This document shows positions 1 through 6,162 of a stretch of DNA of 12,233 bases, one piece after another. Source of the DNA: Psychrobacter sp. (GTDB lineage Bacteria > Pseudomonadota > Gammaproteobacteria > Pseudomonadales > Moraxellaceae); NCBI RefSeq assembly GCF_030454045.1, contig NZ_JAKDJE010000083.1, forward strand, positions 1 to 12,233, in the 5' to 3' direction. The first letter of the stretch is position 1; each line of letters begins with the position of its first letter. The notes under the pieces are model-generated. The model searched no databases. It was given only the letters and a program-made list of their open reading frames with translations, and was not told the origin of the DNA. Both the position numbers and the translations under genes were made by a program.

Positions 1-52
1 GCCTAAAAAATAGTCGCTGTCAGTGCCATGGTCGAATGTTCAACACGCCCTA
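1..52. repeat. Dispersed repeat, left copy (cut by window edge)
   Basis: This stretch matches 983-1033 in the same orientation. By eye, about 47 of 52 positions are identical, with one extra base in this copy and three substitutions in the last 37 bases. The shared core contains CAGTGCCATGG and TTCAACACGCCCTA. The match begins at base 1, so the repeat may extend beyond the window. It has no coding capacity and I cannot assign it to a named family. It could be a small non-autonomous mobile element, an intergenic repeat family or a remnant insertion-sequence end. Confidence 0.8.
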
Positions 53-285
53 TAAATATCGTTTTTATAGCAATATTTTTAGTAAACAAAGTCAGGGAAT
101 ATAAATGACTTTTTACTTGATGACTTTTATTTATAGATAGATTGACCTAAATCCTTAGATTTCAAGTATTGGGATTGTCATATAAACAATTAAACACATC
201 ACAGGCTTAGGTTATCAATTGGATAATATCGCTGAAAATGATTTAATAGGCACAACAACGACTCACCTCTAAATATGGCCATTAT
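53..285. other. Non-coding AT-rich leader region
   Basis: This AT-rich stretch lies between the left repeat and the first gene. I see no open reading frame of note, no RNA gene and no strong hairpin. A TTGACC at 142-147 resembles a -35 box, but no good -10 lies at the right distance, so I call no promoter. Confidence 0.5.
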
Positions 286-900
286 ATGACGATACATTCT
301 ACCAAACACTCAAAGATTACCTTACCTTTATTGATAGAGTATGTTGATGCGCTCATGACATCGCTTGATAGCTCCATTGATAAGCAAGCACAAACGATCG
401 ATGCACAAGATGATGCAAGACTGTTGTGGGTAGCGCATGACAAAAAAGAGCGATCACTATTGCAAACAGCGCTTGAGAAACAGACAGACACCAATGACAA
501 AAATAATGCGTCGGCTGAATCATGGCAGTTATCAACCTTATCAGAACTGACCAAACAGCCTGTACTGGAACGTTACGAGCTTGCTTGCTTTTGGCTCCCA
601 ACCCTGTCACATGAATTATTACATCAGTATATTCCTGCTCTCATGCGCTACCGAGATTTGTATGCCGCCCACCTATTGGTTGCCCTTGATGACTCAATAG
701 ATCTAAAACCTTATGGATTTACGCCATTTGATATCTTAGATGAGCCTTCGGTGAATATTGGCGATATTGAATCAATAACGTCCGCCACTGTATCAGCGAC
801 ACTCTGGCAGTTCAATTTATATGATTATAAACAACTGCCAAACTGGCTCAATGCGGACTACTGGGCCAATCCTGAGAACTGGGGTAAACATCGTTGGTAA
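286..900 (+). CDS. Conserved protein of unknown function (possibly DUF6231 family)
   Basis: This encodes a 204-residue soluble protein with no signal peptide, membrane segment or catalytic motif that I recognise. The first 85 residues are charged and Gln/Asn/Asp-rich. The second half looks folded and ends in a striking aromatic stretch (residues about 178-204) with LYDYKQLPNWLNADYW followed by PENWGKHRW. From memory, that tail resembles the C-terminus of DUF6231, a gammaproteobacterial family without known function; a profile search would settle this. No clear Shine-Dalgarno precedes the ATG at 286, but no better in-frame start is available. The gene stands alone, with the next gene 262 bp downstream, and lies between two copies of a direct repeat. 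Codon use looks like its neighbours. I do not assign a function. Confidence 0.75.
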   Translation: MTIHSTKHSKITLPLLIEYVDALMTSLDSSIDKQAQTIDAQDDARLLWVAHDKKERSLLQTALEKQTDTNDKNNASAESWQLSTLSELTKQPVLERYELACFWLPTLSHELLHQYIPALMRYRDLYAAHLLVALDDSIDLKPYGFTPFDILDEPSVNIGDIESITSATVSATLWQFNLYDYKQLPNWLNADYWANPENWGKHRW

Positions 901-943
901 AGTACTTAGGCTCTTTTTTGCCGCTTCATTGCTAAAAATACAC

Positions 944-960
944 GTATAGAATGACTATAC
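944..960. repeat. Small inverted repeat GTATAG-N5-CTATAC
   Basis: GTATAG (944-949) and CTATAC (955-960) are perfect inverted arms around AATGA. The site is 22 bp before the right copy of the dispersed repeat. It could be a protein-binding site or part of a larger repeat unit. No T-run follows, so it is not an obvious terminator. Confidence 0.4.
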
Positions 961-982
961 TCACTATTGTTATCTGCGAACC

Positions 983-1033
983 GCCTAAAAACAGTCTCTG
1001 TCAGTGCCATGGTTGAATATTCAACACGCCCTA
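983..1033. repeat. Dispersed repeat, right copy
   Basis: This is the second, complete copy of the direct repeat at 1-52, in the same orientation. It contains a perfect 14-bp palindrome, GTTGAATATTCAAC (1012-1025); the left copy has the same site with two changes that break the symmetry. It lies 129 bp upstream of the pal-like gene, so it could affect that gene's promoter region. No flanking target-site duplication is evident. Confidence 0.8.
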
Positions 1034-1151
1034 ATATCTGTCGTTATTTACAGTAAAAATACTTACATAAATTAACAGTTAGTATATGATGGATAAAGAT
1101 TGCCTAAGTTTTATCGTAAGCAGTTCACAAAAACAATTTAATTAAAATTTT

Positions 1152-1156
1152 AGGAG
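1152..1156 (+). promoter_or_regulatory. Shine-Dalgarno of pal
   Basis: AGGAG sits 6 bases before the ATG at 1163, which fixes the start of the lipoprotein gene. This is one of the strongest ribosome-binding sites in the window, consistent with an abundant envelope protein. Confidence 0.8.
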
Positions 1157-1162
1157 CTCGTC

Positions 1163-1681
1163 ATGTCAATCAGTTTTTCTAAGATCGCTGTCCTTGCTGT
1201 ACTATCAAGCGCCGTTGCAATCACAACAGGTTGTGCCACTAAGCGCTCGACTTCAGAAGTTGTGGTCGCTCCGCTAGGTATTCCTGGTGGACAAGTTGGC
1301 TACACTGGTGCAGTGATTGCTGATAACCCAACTGCCGTCGTTGCTGGTGCTGATAGCTTGCAAGCTGTGGTCTATTTTGCTTTTGATAGCAGCGAAATCA
1401 CTCCTCAAGCAGCGAGCGTCCTTAATCAACACGTGAGCCTATTAAATTCAAACCCAGCAGCTGGCGTTGTGATTGCTGGTCATACTGATGAGCGTGGTAG
1501 CCGCGAGTATAACATGGCGCTAGGCGAGCGCCGCGCCCAAGCAGCGCGTGACTATCTTGCTGCTCAAGGCGTCACTGCCAACAATATCCGCGTCATTAGC
1601 TACGGTGAAGAGCGCCCTGCAGCCGCTGGCAATACTGAAGCTGCCTATGCACAGAACCGCCGTGCTGAGCTGTCTTACTAA
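1163..1681 (+). CDS. pal: Peptidoglycan-associated lipoprotein (Pal-like, OmpA domain)
   Basis: This encodes a 172-residue lipoprotein that should anchor the outer membrane to peptidoglycan. Residues 1-23 form a lipoprotein signal peptide ending in ITTG, with the lipidated cysteine at C24. A short linker (24-65) is followed by an OmpA-like peptidoglycan-binding domain (about 68-170). It contains VYFAFDSSEI, HTDERG (107-112) and GERR (121-124); D109 and R124 match the pair that contacts diaminopimelate in the family. The length is typical of Pal. Pal usually follows tolB in the tol-pal operon, but here no tol gene is adjacent: the upstream gene is unrelated and a terminator follows directly. 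It could therefore be the cell's Pal relocated away from tol, or a second OmpA-type lipoprotein. An AGGAG site supports the ATG at 1163. Confidence 0.88.
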   Translation: MSISFSKIAVLAVLSSAVAITTGCATKRSTSEVVVAPLGIPGGQVGYTGAVIADNPTAVVAGADSLQAVVYFAFDSSEITPQAASVLNQHVSLLNSNPAAGVVIAGHTDERGSREYNMALGERRAQAARDYLAAQGVTANNIRVISYGEERPAAAGNTEAAYAQNRRAELSY

Positions 1682-1707
1682 AAGTCGTTAGACCACCTGT
1701 CTTTAAC

Positions 1708-1740
1708 AAGCCCAGTGATATTATATTGCTGGGCTTTTTA
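1708..1740 (+). terminator. Rho-independent terminator after pal
   Basis: AAGCCCAG (1708-1715) pairs perfectly with CTGGGCTT (1729-1736) around a 13-base AT-rich loop and runs into a T tract. It starts 26 bp after the pal stop codon and should separate pal from the transferase gene downstream. Confidence 0.85.
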
Positions 1741-1837
1741 TAATGTACTATGTGGTACAAATATATAAAGTGTATACAAAGCCTTTACGCAATTTAAGTC
1801 TTTAAAGATTCTTAACTAAAATGTTCGACGATCAGTC

Positions 1838-2638
1838 ATGATGATAGCAGCTCTGAACCTAAGCAATATTCAATATACTCAGCTCAATCATGACACATGG
1901 TGTGCCACCGCCAAAGTAGGTGGCGCCTCCAGCTTTTCAGGCTTTCCTAGTTTACAATACAAATCATACTGGTTTTCAGCACATTCTTCTTATATGGCAT
2001 CTATTAATCTTAATGAATTTAGATGGCATTATCATACGTTGACCACCCCAACATCAAAACGCACGATCAGTCATAGGCAATATCAGCAGCAACGACAAGG
2101 CGTAAGATGCCTATTGCAGCAACTACTTGATACGCTCGGTATGAACGATGTCTTAGATGAATCAAACTTTCCTTATCGCCTCATCGATAGTGGATATTAC
2201 GTCTGCTTTAGCCATACAAGTATTCATGATAAAAATAAAGCGGAAAAACAGTCCAGTCGACCTAACGAGCATCCGTCATTTAGCTCAATAGCAGTGGTAA
2301 TCAGTCGTCATCGTTCTGCTGGTATCGACATAGAGAGTAATAACGTGGCTTGGCATATCGCCAAGCGGTTTTACGCAGCGCAGGAAATGGCTATCTTGCA
2401 AACATTACCGACAAAACAACGTGACCATGCCGCCAAGTTGTTGTGGCAAATAAAAGAAAGCTTTATTAAAATCCATCAATATACCTTGGCTCAAGGCCTA
2501 AGAATCGACTACTCTGATATCGTTCCTGCCTTAATTGGTAGCATGAATAAAGAAATCCTTACGGTTAATCATATTAACGAGCAATCCCATTACCAAATTG
2601 CAGTACTGCGCCCCCACCAAACAGTCGTTGTTTTTTAA
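1838..2638 (+). CDS. 4'-phosphopantetheinyl transferase superfamily protein (Sfp type)
   Basis: This 266-residue protein is predicted to move 4'-phosphopantetheine from coenzyme A onto a serine of a carrier protein, making an active acyl- or peptidyl-carrier protein. The family motifs appear in order: an Arg-rich segment around residues 80-100, FSHT (124-127, the SHS-like motif), GIDIE (162-166, with the metal-binding D164 and E166), RFYAAQE (177-183) and WQIKESFIK (203-211, the W/F-x3-KE-x3-K signature with E207). The length fits two-domain Sfp/EntD-type enzymes rather than the roughly 120-residue AcpS. A polar segment (about 128-148) between SHT and GIDIE looks like an insertion. No carrier-protein, NRPS or PKS gene is nearby, so the partner is unknown. 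ATG codons occur at 1838 and 1841 and no clear Shine-Dalgarno is visible, so the start is slightly uncertain. Confidence 0.88.
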   Translation: MMIAALNLSNIQYTQLNHDTWCATAKVGGASSFSGFPSLQYKSYWFSAHSSYMASINLNEFRWHYHTLTTPTSKRTISHRQYQQQRQGVRCLLQQLLDTLGMNDVLDESNFPYRLIDSGYYVCFSHTSIHDKNKAEKQSSRPNEHPSFSSIAVVISRHRSAGIDIESNNVAWHIAKRFYAAQEMAILQTLPTKQRDHAAKLLWQIKESFIKIHQYTLAQGLRIDYSDIVPALIGSMNKEILTVNHINEQSHYQIAVLRPHQTVVVF

Positions 2639-2691
2639 GGATATCTAGCGATACTCTCGCAACTCATTTTCACCACTTTATTTTGAACATA

Positions 2692-2721
2692 AAAAAACGA
2701 CCCTAAAAAGGGTCGTTTTTT
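2692..2721. terminator. Bidirectional terminator between convergent genes
   Basis: AAAAAACGACCC (2692-2703) pairs perfectly over 12 bp with GGGTCGTTTTTT (2710-2721) around a 6-base loop. A-run and T-run flanks on the two sides let it end transcripts in both directions: the transferase gene from the left and the CarO-like gene from the right. Confidence 0.9.
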
Positions 2722-2758
2722 ACTTTCTACTAATAACCGTCATTAGACCATCATTAGA

Positions 2759-3634
2759 TTAGAAACGGTAAGTTGCACCAACTTTTACGATTGGCATCCA
2801 CTCAAGGTAGTCTTTATCTTCTAACTCTTGCTCAGCACGCTTAGCAACTTGGCCAGCATTTAAGCCAGAAGGAACATCAGTTACGCCGTTAGAGATACGT
2901 ACAGGGTTGGTTGAATCAGTTGCATTAACTGTGGCATCTGTTTTACCCATATAAGCTGCGCCAACTTCACCGAATAAACCGAAGTTGTTAGTGATGTTAG
3001 GACGGAAACCGATAGTAGCATAAGGCGCTAGCTTGTTGCGGTGTTCCATAGTACCTTGTAAAGTACCTACATCATCTGCGTTGTATGATACGTCGTTAAT
3101 TTTATATACGCCGCCTTCTGGGTTAGCAGTTACATCGAGATCGTTATCCGGTACAATGATACCAGCCCCCATAGTGAACCAGTTACCAGTAGGACGTAAT
3201 TGTACGCCTAGGTATGGGTTACTAAAGTCAGCATCTACATCATAGTTTACGTCGTTTGCATCAAAGTCGCCGCCAAACAGGTCAGCAACATCACCGCCTG
3301 CCCAACCAGCTTGTAGTTCAGTTTTTTCATTCAAACCCCAAGCGATATTGGCACCATAACCTAGTGTACCAACTTCAGCACTGACAGCAGCTGGGTTGAT
3401 AGCTGTTTGGAAGAAAGTCTTAGTACCACCAGCGACAGCGCCAGCTGTGTTACGTACCACACCAGCATCAGCATTATATGCATAAGCAGGTTCGGCTTCA
3501 TAAGCGACAGCGACTGGCTCTGCTTCATATGCGACAGCTGTGTTGTCATCAACAACGACAACTGGATCAGCTGCTAATGCAGCCGTTGATGCTAGAACAG
3601 CGGCAGAGATAGCTGTAAGTTTAATAAGTTTCAT
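2759..3634 (-). CDS. CarO-like outer-membrane beta-barrel protein
   Basis: This encodes a 291-residue outer-membrane protein. Residues 1-21 are a Sec signal peptide with cleavage predicted at ALA/AD, and the protein ends in the barrel-type C-terminus VKVGATYRF. Alternating amphipathic strands fill the middle. Several stretches resemble, from memory, the Acinetobacter channel CarO: AEVGTLGYG (86-94), LRPTGNW, LAPYATIGFRPN, NNFGLFGEVGAAYMGK (216-231) and EWMPIVKVG near the end. CarO is linked to ornithine/basic amino-acid uptake and carbapenem susceptibility; whether this homologue shares that role is unknown. Between signal peptide and barrel lies a low-complexity Ala/Glu/Tyr segment (about 33-55) with the 9-residue unit AVAYEAEPV/A repeated, which I do not recall in CarO. 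AGGAGA (3641-3646) lies 6 bases before the ATG. An uncharacterised Moraxellaceae porin-like family is the alternative. Confidence 0.72.
   Translation of the reverse strand: MKLIKLTAISAAVLASTAALAADPVVVVDDNTAVAYEAEPVAVAYEAEPAYAYNADAGVVRNTAGAVAGGTKTFFQTAINPAAVSAEVGTLGYGANIAWGLNEKTELQAGWAGGDVADLFGGDFDANDVNYDVDADFSNPYLGVQLRPTGNWFTMGAGIIVPDNDLDVTANPEGGVYKINDVSYNADDVGTLQGTMEHRNKLAPYATIGFRPNITNNFGLFGEVGAAYMGKTDATVNATDSTNPVRISNGVTDVPSGLNAGQVAKRAEQELEDKDYLEWMPIVKVGATYRF
3489..3538 (-). repeat. 27-bp tandem duplication within the CarO-like gene
   Basis: Two 23-base segments (3489-3511 and 3516-3538) are similar at a 27-bp period and share GCTTCATA/TGCGACAGC. They encode the repeated peptide AVAYEAEP just after the signal peptide. 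The period is nine codons, so copy-number change would keep the frame. Confidence 0.7.
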
Positions 3635-3793
3635 GATTACTCTCCTAAATGTAAAATAACTCGCCCGTAAAAAAACGATGACTTTGTTTGTTTTGAATCA
3701 CCATTTTGTTGAGGAGATTAAAACAATTTTGGCTCAAAAAGTCACCCCTACAGACGCGCTTTTTATTTGCCATTATGTAAAGATTGCATAGGT

Positions 3794-3822
3794 ATTGTAA
3801 TAATTGCTACATCAACCGGCAA
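3794..3822 (-). promoter_or_regulatory. Candidate sigma-70 promoter for the CarO-like gene
   Basis: Read on the minus strand, TTGCCG (3817-3822) is followed after 17 bp by TACAAT (3794-3799). If used, it gives an AT-rich 5' leader of about 150 bases before the strong AGGAGA site. The -35 box is only a partial match and other promoters in this AT-rich DNA are possible. Confidence 0.4.
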
Positions 3823-4080
3823 AAATTCAACTTTCTGTTACACAACGCTCTCAAAGTGATCCAACAGCGTAGACATGATTTTCAAGTGACTTAATACTCA
3901 TGTAAGGATATTACAAAATATGTCATTATCATCGCTTACTGACGTCTCAGCTTCAATAACAGTTATATAGCTTATTACTACAGATTGTTGTGTTTTGTGA
4001 ATTAACGTATCTAGGGGTGTTTTTGGACAAAAAAATCAGTTAGGAAAATAAACGACATAAATGTCTTGTTATACCACGAC

Positions 4081-4100
4081 TAACGTTTGTCTAAGCGTTA
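4081..4100. promoter_or_regulatory. Inverted repeat TAACG-N10-CGTTA, possible operator
   Basis: TAACG (4081-4085) and CGTTA (4096-4100) form perfect inverted half-sites about 60 bp upstream of the candidate iclR -10. A related AACGCGTT palindrome lies just downstream of the -10 at 4174-4181. Both could be recognised by an autoregulator, but short AT/CG repeats arise easily by chance. Confidence 0.3.
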
Positions 4101-4160
4101 TATTGTGCTAAATTAGAGACAGTAATAAACCAGTTACAAAGCCTCAGGTTTATGACTTTT

Positions 4161-4181
4161 TGTTATAATTATTAACGCGTT
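4161..4181 (+). promoter_or_regulatory. Extended -10 promoter for the IclR-family gene
   Basis: TGTTATAAT (4161-4169) is a perfect extended -10 element (TGn before TATAAT), which can work without a good -35 box; none is seen 17 bp upstream. The transcript would start near 4176, inside the palindrome AACGCGTT (4174-4181), leaving a leader of about 50 bases. Confidence 0.6.
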
Positions 4182-4225
4182 GCAAGCGACTGCGCTTTCT
4201 CATTTTTTATTATCGAGCAATTTAT

Positions 4226-4984
4226 ATGCCTAAAGTATCGTCGATTACCCGTGTGCTAGAGATCATAGAAGCGGTGTCGTACGCTTCTAAACCTCTCTCT
4301 CCACTTGAGCTGTCGCAAGAGTTGGATATTCCCAAACCAACCATCCACCGTTTGATTCAAAACTTAGTCGATGAGGGGTTTGTCACCGTTGATATCGGTG
4401 GCGGCATCATACCTGGCAAGCGAGTGCGCAATTTGAGCGTTGAGCTGTGGCAGCAGCGCCAGTTTTTTAATGAGCGGCAGATGATTTTGCATAAGCTGGT
4501 CGAGGAGATCGAAGAGACTTGCGGGATTGCGATTCCTTATCATATGAATATGCTCTATACCAACCGCGCGCAGACCTCACTACCTTTGCAGATTTATCTG
4601 CCTGTGGGCGTCAAGTCTCCGATGTGGTGTACGGCGACGGGTAAGCTGTATCTGAGCCAGCTCTCTACCACCAGCCGTAACAAGATATTGAAAGGCTTGC
4701 CTTTGGATAAATTTACCAAAAACACCATCACAGATATCGATGCGCTCAATCAAGAGCTGGATAAAATCGCTGAGACAGGGGTCGGTATCGACAACGAAGA
4801 GTTTATCTCGGAGATGGTGGCGGTGTCTGTGCCTGTATTAGATAAGAAGTCACGTTATCTGGCCTCTTTGTACTTGCATGCGCCGACCATACGCGTGTCA
4901 TTAGACGATCTGATGACGCATGTGCCGCGCCTACAGCAGGCAGCGCAAGATATCCAAGCGCTGGTTTACGATCTACAAAGCTAG
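4226..4984 (+). CDS. IclR-family transcriptional regulator
   Basis: This is a 252-residue DNA-binding regulator with IclR architecture. An N-terminal winged helix-turn-helix (about residues 5-55) includes LSPLELSQELDIPKPTIHRL, where the second half is the recognition helix. A C-terminal effector-binding domain follows (about 75-248), with the usual GKLYLSQL-like and VGIDNEEF-like stretches. The length is normal for the family. The ATG at 4226 gives a complete HTH, although the Shine-Dalgarno is weak. The gene converges on mmsB across a shared terminator, so it is next to the valine/isobutyrate operon but not co-transcribed with it. I infer that it may control that operon and possibly itself. 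In Pseudomonas aeruginosa mmsAB is controlled by the AraC-type MmsR, so an IclR protein here would be a different solution. The effector is unknown. Confidence 0.9.
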   Translation: MPKVSSITRVLEIIEAVSYASKPLSPLELSQELDIPKPTIHRLIQNLVDEGFVTVDIGGGIIPGKRVRNLSVELWQQRQFFNERQMILHKLVEEIEETCGIAIPYHMNMLYTNRAQTSLPLQIYLPVGVKSPMWCTATGKLYLSQLSTTSRNKILKGLPLDKFTKNTITDIDALNQELDKIAETGVGIDNEEFISEMVAVSVPVLDKKSRYLASLYLHAPTIRVSLDDLMTHVPRLQQAAQDIQALVYDLQS

Positions 4985-5018
4985 TAGAGTCATTGCTCAT
5001 TCATTACTATGATCAAAT

Positions 5019-5059
5019 AAAAAAAGGTTCATGCTATAAATGTAGCATGAACCTTTTTT
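5019..5059. terminator. Long bidirectional terminator between iclR and mmsB
   Basis: GGTTCATGCTA (5026-5036) pairs perfectly with TAGCATGAACC (5043-5053) around a 6-base loop. Flanking A-run (5019-5025) and T-run (5054-5059) extend the stem to about 17 bp. It can stop transcripts from both convergent genes. Confidence 0.9.
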
Positions 5060-5131
5060 CATCTAACAAGCACTCTCTATTCACAATAGTAAGAGCGATT
5101 GAGTATATGAGTCGTTATTTCTAAGATAATT

Positions 5132-6076
5132 CTAAAACAATACCGAGGCATCATGACGACCCATGATACTAGAAAAGTCTTTATCGCCATTGTCTTGCGC
5201 ATGTGTGGTATATAATTCAGTGGCCTTGGCACCCATCGGCGTATCAACATGAGTATCCTTTGCCGTTTGCATCGCAAGATTTAAATCTTTTTGCATAAGC
5301 TTACTCATGAAGCCGCCTTGATAGCCATTGCTAGAGGGAACGTTTTCCATGACTTGCGGATAAGGATTATAAACCTCTAGCGTCCAGTTACGACCTGAGC
5401 TCTGTAACATGATATCTGACAATACTTTAGGATCTAGACCGTTTTTCACTCCTAGATTGATGGCCTCTGCCGTTCCTGCCATTAGGATACCTAAAAGCAT
5501 GTTGTTACAGATTTTTGCCACTTGTCCTGCGCCATGCTCGCCTGCATGAAAGATATTTTTACCCATCGCTGACAGTATCGGCTCAGCTTTGGCAAAAGCA
5601 TCAGCGCGACCACCAACGATAAAGGTCAAACTACCAGCAACCGCCCCGCCTGTCCCACCAGATACTGGAGCATCCAAAAAGTCGATACCAAGCTTGCTTG
5701 CAGCCTCTGCGACCGTCCTAGCATCAGCCGCCGCTATCGTACTGCTATCTATTACCAGCGTACCCTTGGGCAGCGCTGCCAATAAACCCTCAGCGCTACT
5801 ATCACCTAAGTACACAGAGTGTACATGCTGACCTGCAGGCAACATACTAATGACAACTTGAGCATTACTCGCCGCCTCTTTCGGGCTCTGTGCCACGCAC
5901 GCACCCGCTTTTTCTAGGCGTTTAGTGGCTGCATCAGACAGATCAAAGACAGAAAGTGTATACCCTGCCTTTAGTAAATTCTCTGCCATGGGTGCACCCA
6001 TATTACCAAGCCCAATAAAAGCAATACTTGGTTTAGAAGTGTCATTATCCATCGTACCTGTCTCCTTTGTACTCAT
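5132..6076 (-). CDS. mmsB: 3-hydroxyisobutyrate dehydrogenase
   Basis: This enzyme oxidises 3-hydroxyisobutyrate to methylmalonate semialdehyde with NAD+, the fourth step of the pathway encoded here. The 314-residue protein has the family hallmarks: the Rossmann dinucleotide-binding loop GLGNMGAPM (22-30), the substrate-binding DAPVSGGTGGA (135-145) and GQVAKICNN (184-192), which carries the catalytic lysine K188. The usual length is about 295-300 residues, so the N-terminus is a little long. Two starts are plausible: ATG at 6076 and, in frame, ATG at 6052, each with its own AAGGAG-type site; the shorter form has 306 residues. It is the last gene of the operon, 86 bp after the hydrolase gene, and is followed by a strong terminator. 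Related beta-hydroxyacid dehydrogenases (tartronate semialdehyde or glycerate type) are alternatives, but the neighbours argue for MmsB. Confidence 0.93.
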   Translation of the reverse strand: MSTKETGTMDNDTSKPSIAFIGLGNMGAPMAENLLKAGYTLSVFDLSDAATKRLEKAGACVAQSPKEAASNAQVVISMLPAGQHVHSVYLGDSSAEGLLAALPKGTLVIDSSTIAAADARTVAEAASKLGIDFLDAPVSGGTGGAVAGSLTFIVGGRADAFAKAEPILSAMGKNIFHAGEHGAGQVAKICNNMLLGILMAGTAEAINLGVKNGLDPKVLSDIMLQSSGRNWTLEVYNPYPQVMENVPSSNGYQGGFMSKLMQKDLNLAMQTAKDTHVDTPMGAKATELYTTHAQDNGDKDFSSIMGRHDASVLF

Positions 6077-6088
6077 CTCATCACTCCT
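6062..6088 (-). promoter_or_regulatory. Two consecutive Shine-Dalgarno sites for mmsB
   Basis: On the minus strand, AGGAG (6084-6088) lies 7 bases before the ATG at 6076, and AAGGAG (6062-6067) lies 9 bases before the in-frame ATG at 6052. The second site is inside the first eight codons. Either start, or both, could be used. Confidence 0.65.
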
Positions 6089-6162
6089 TGATGATTGATT
6101 ATGTAGTCATTACTACTTTTTTTGCTGTATTTACTAACGAAGATTAAATGGTATATAAACCG

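Larger units (their letters stand above)
3635..4225. other. 591-bp divergent intergenic region
   Basis: This AT-rich region separates the CarO-like gene (minus) from the iclR-type gene (plus). I see no credible gene or RNA gene here. It holds a candidate promoter for each gene and small inverted repeats at 4054-4065 (GACAT-AA-ATGTC), 4081-4100 and 4174-4181. It is long for a simple divergent promoter region and could hide an sRNA or multiple regulator sites, but nothing proves that. Confidence 0.6.

Noticed and set aside
353..610. Minus-strand open frames of 85-90 codons across the first gene
   Set aside because: They are shadows of the plus-strand gene, which has the more protein-like composition and a family-like C-terminus.
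1821..1843. Six-codon upstream ORF (MFDDQS) whose stop overlaps the ATG of the phosphopantetheinyl transferase gene
   Set aside because: The overlap could suggest coupling, but no ribosome site is visible and such short frames occur often by chance.
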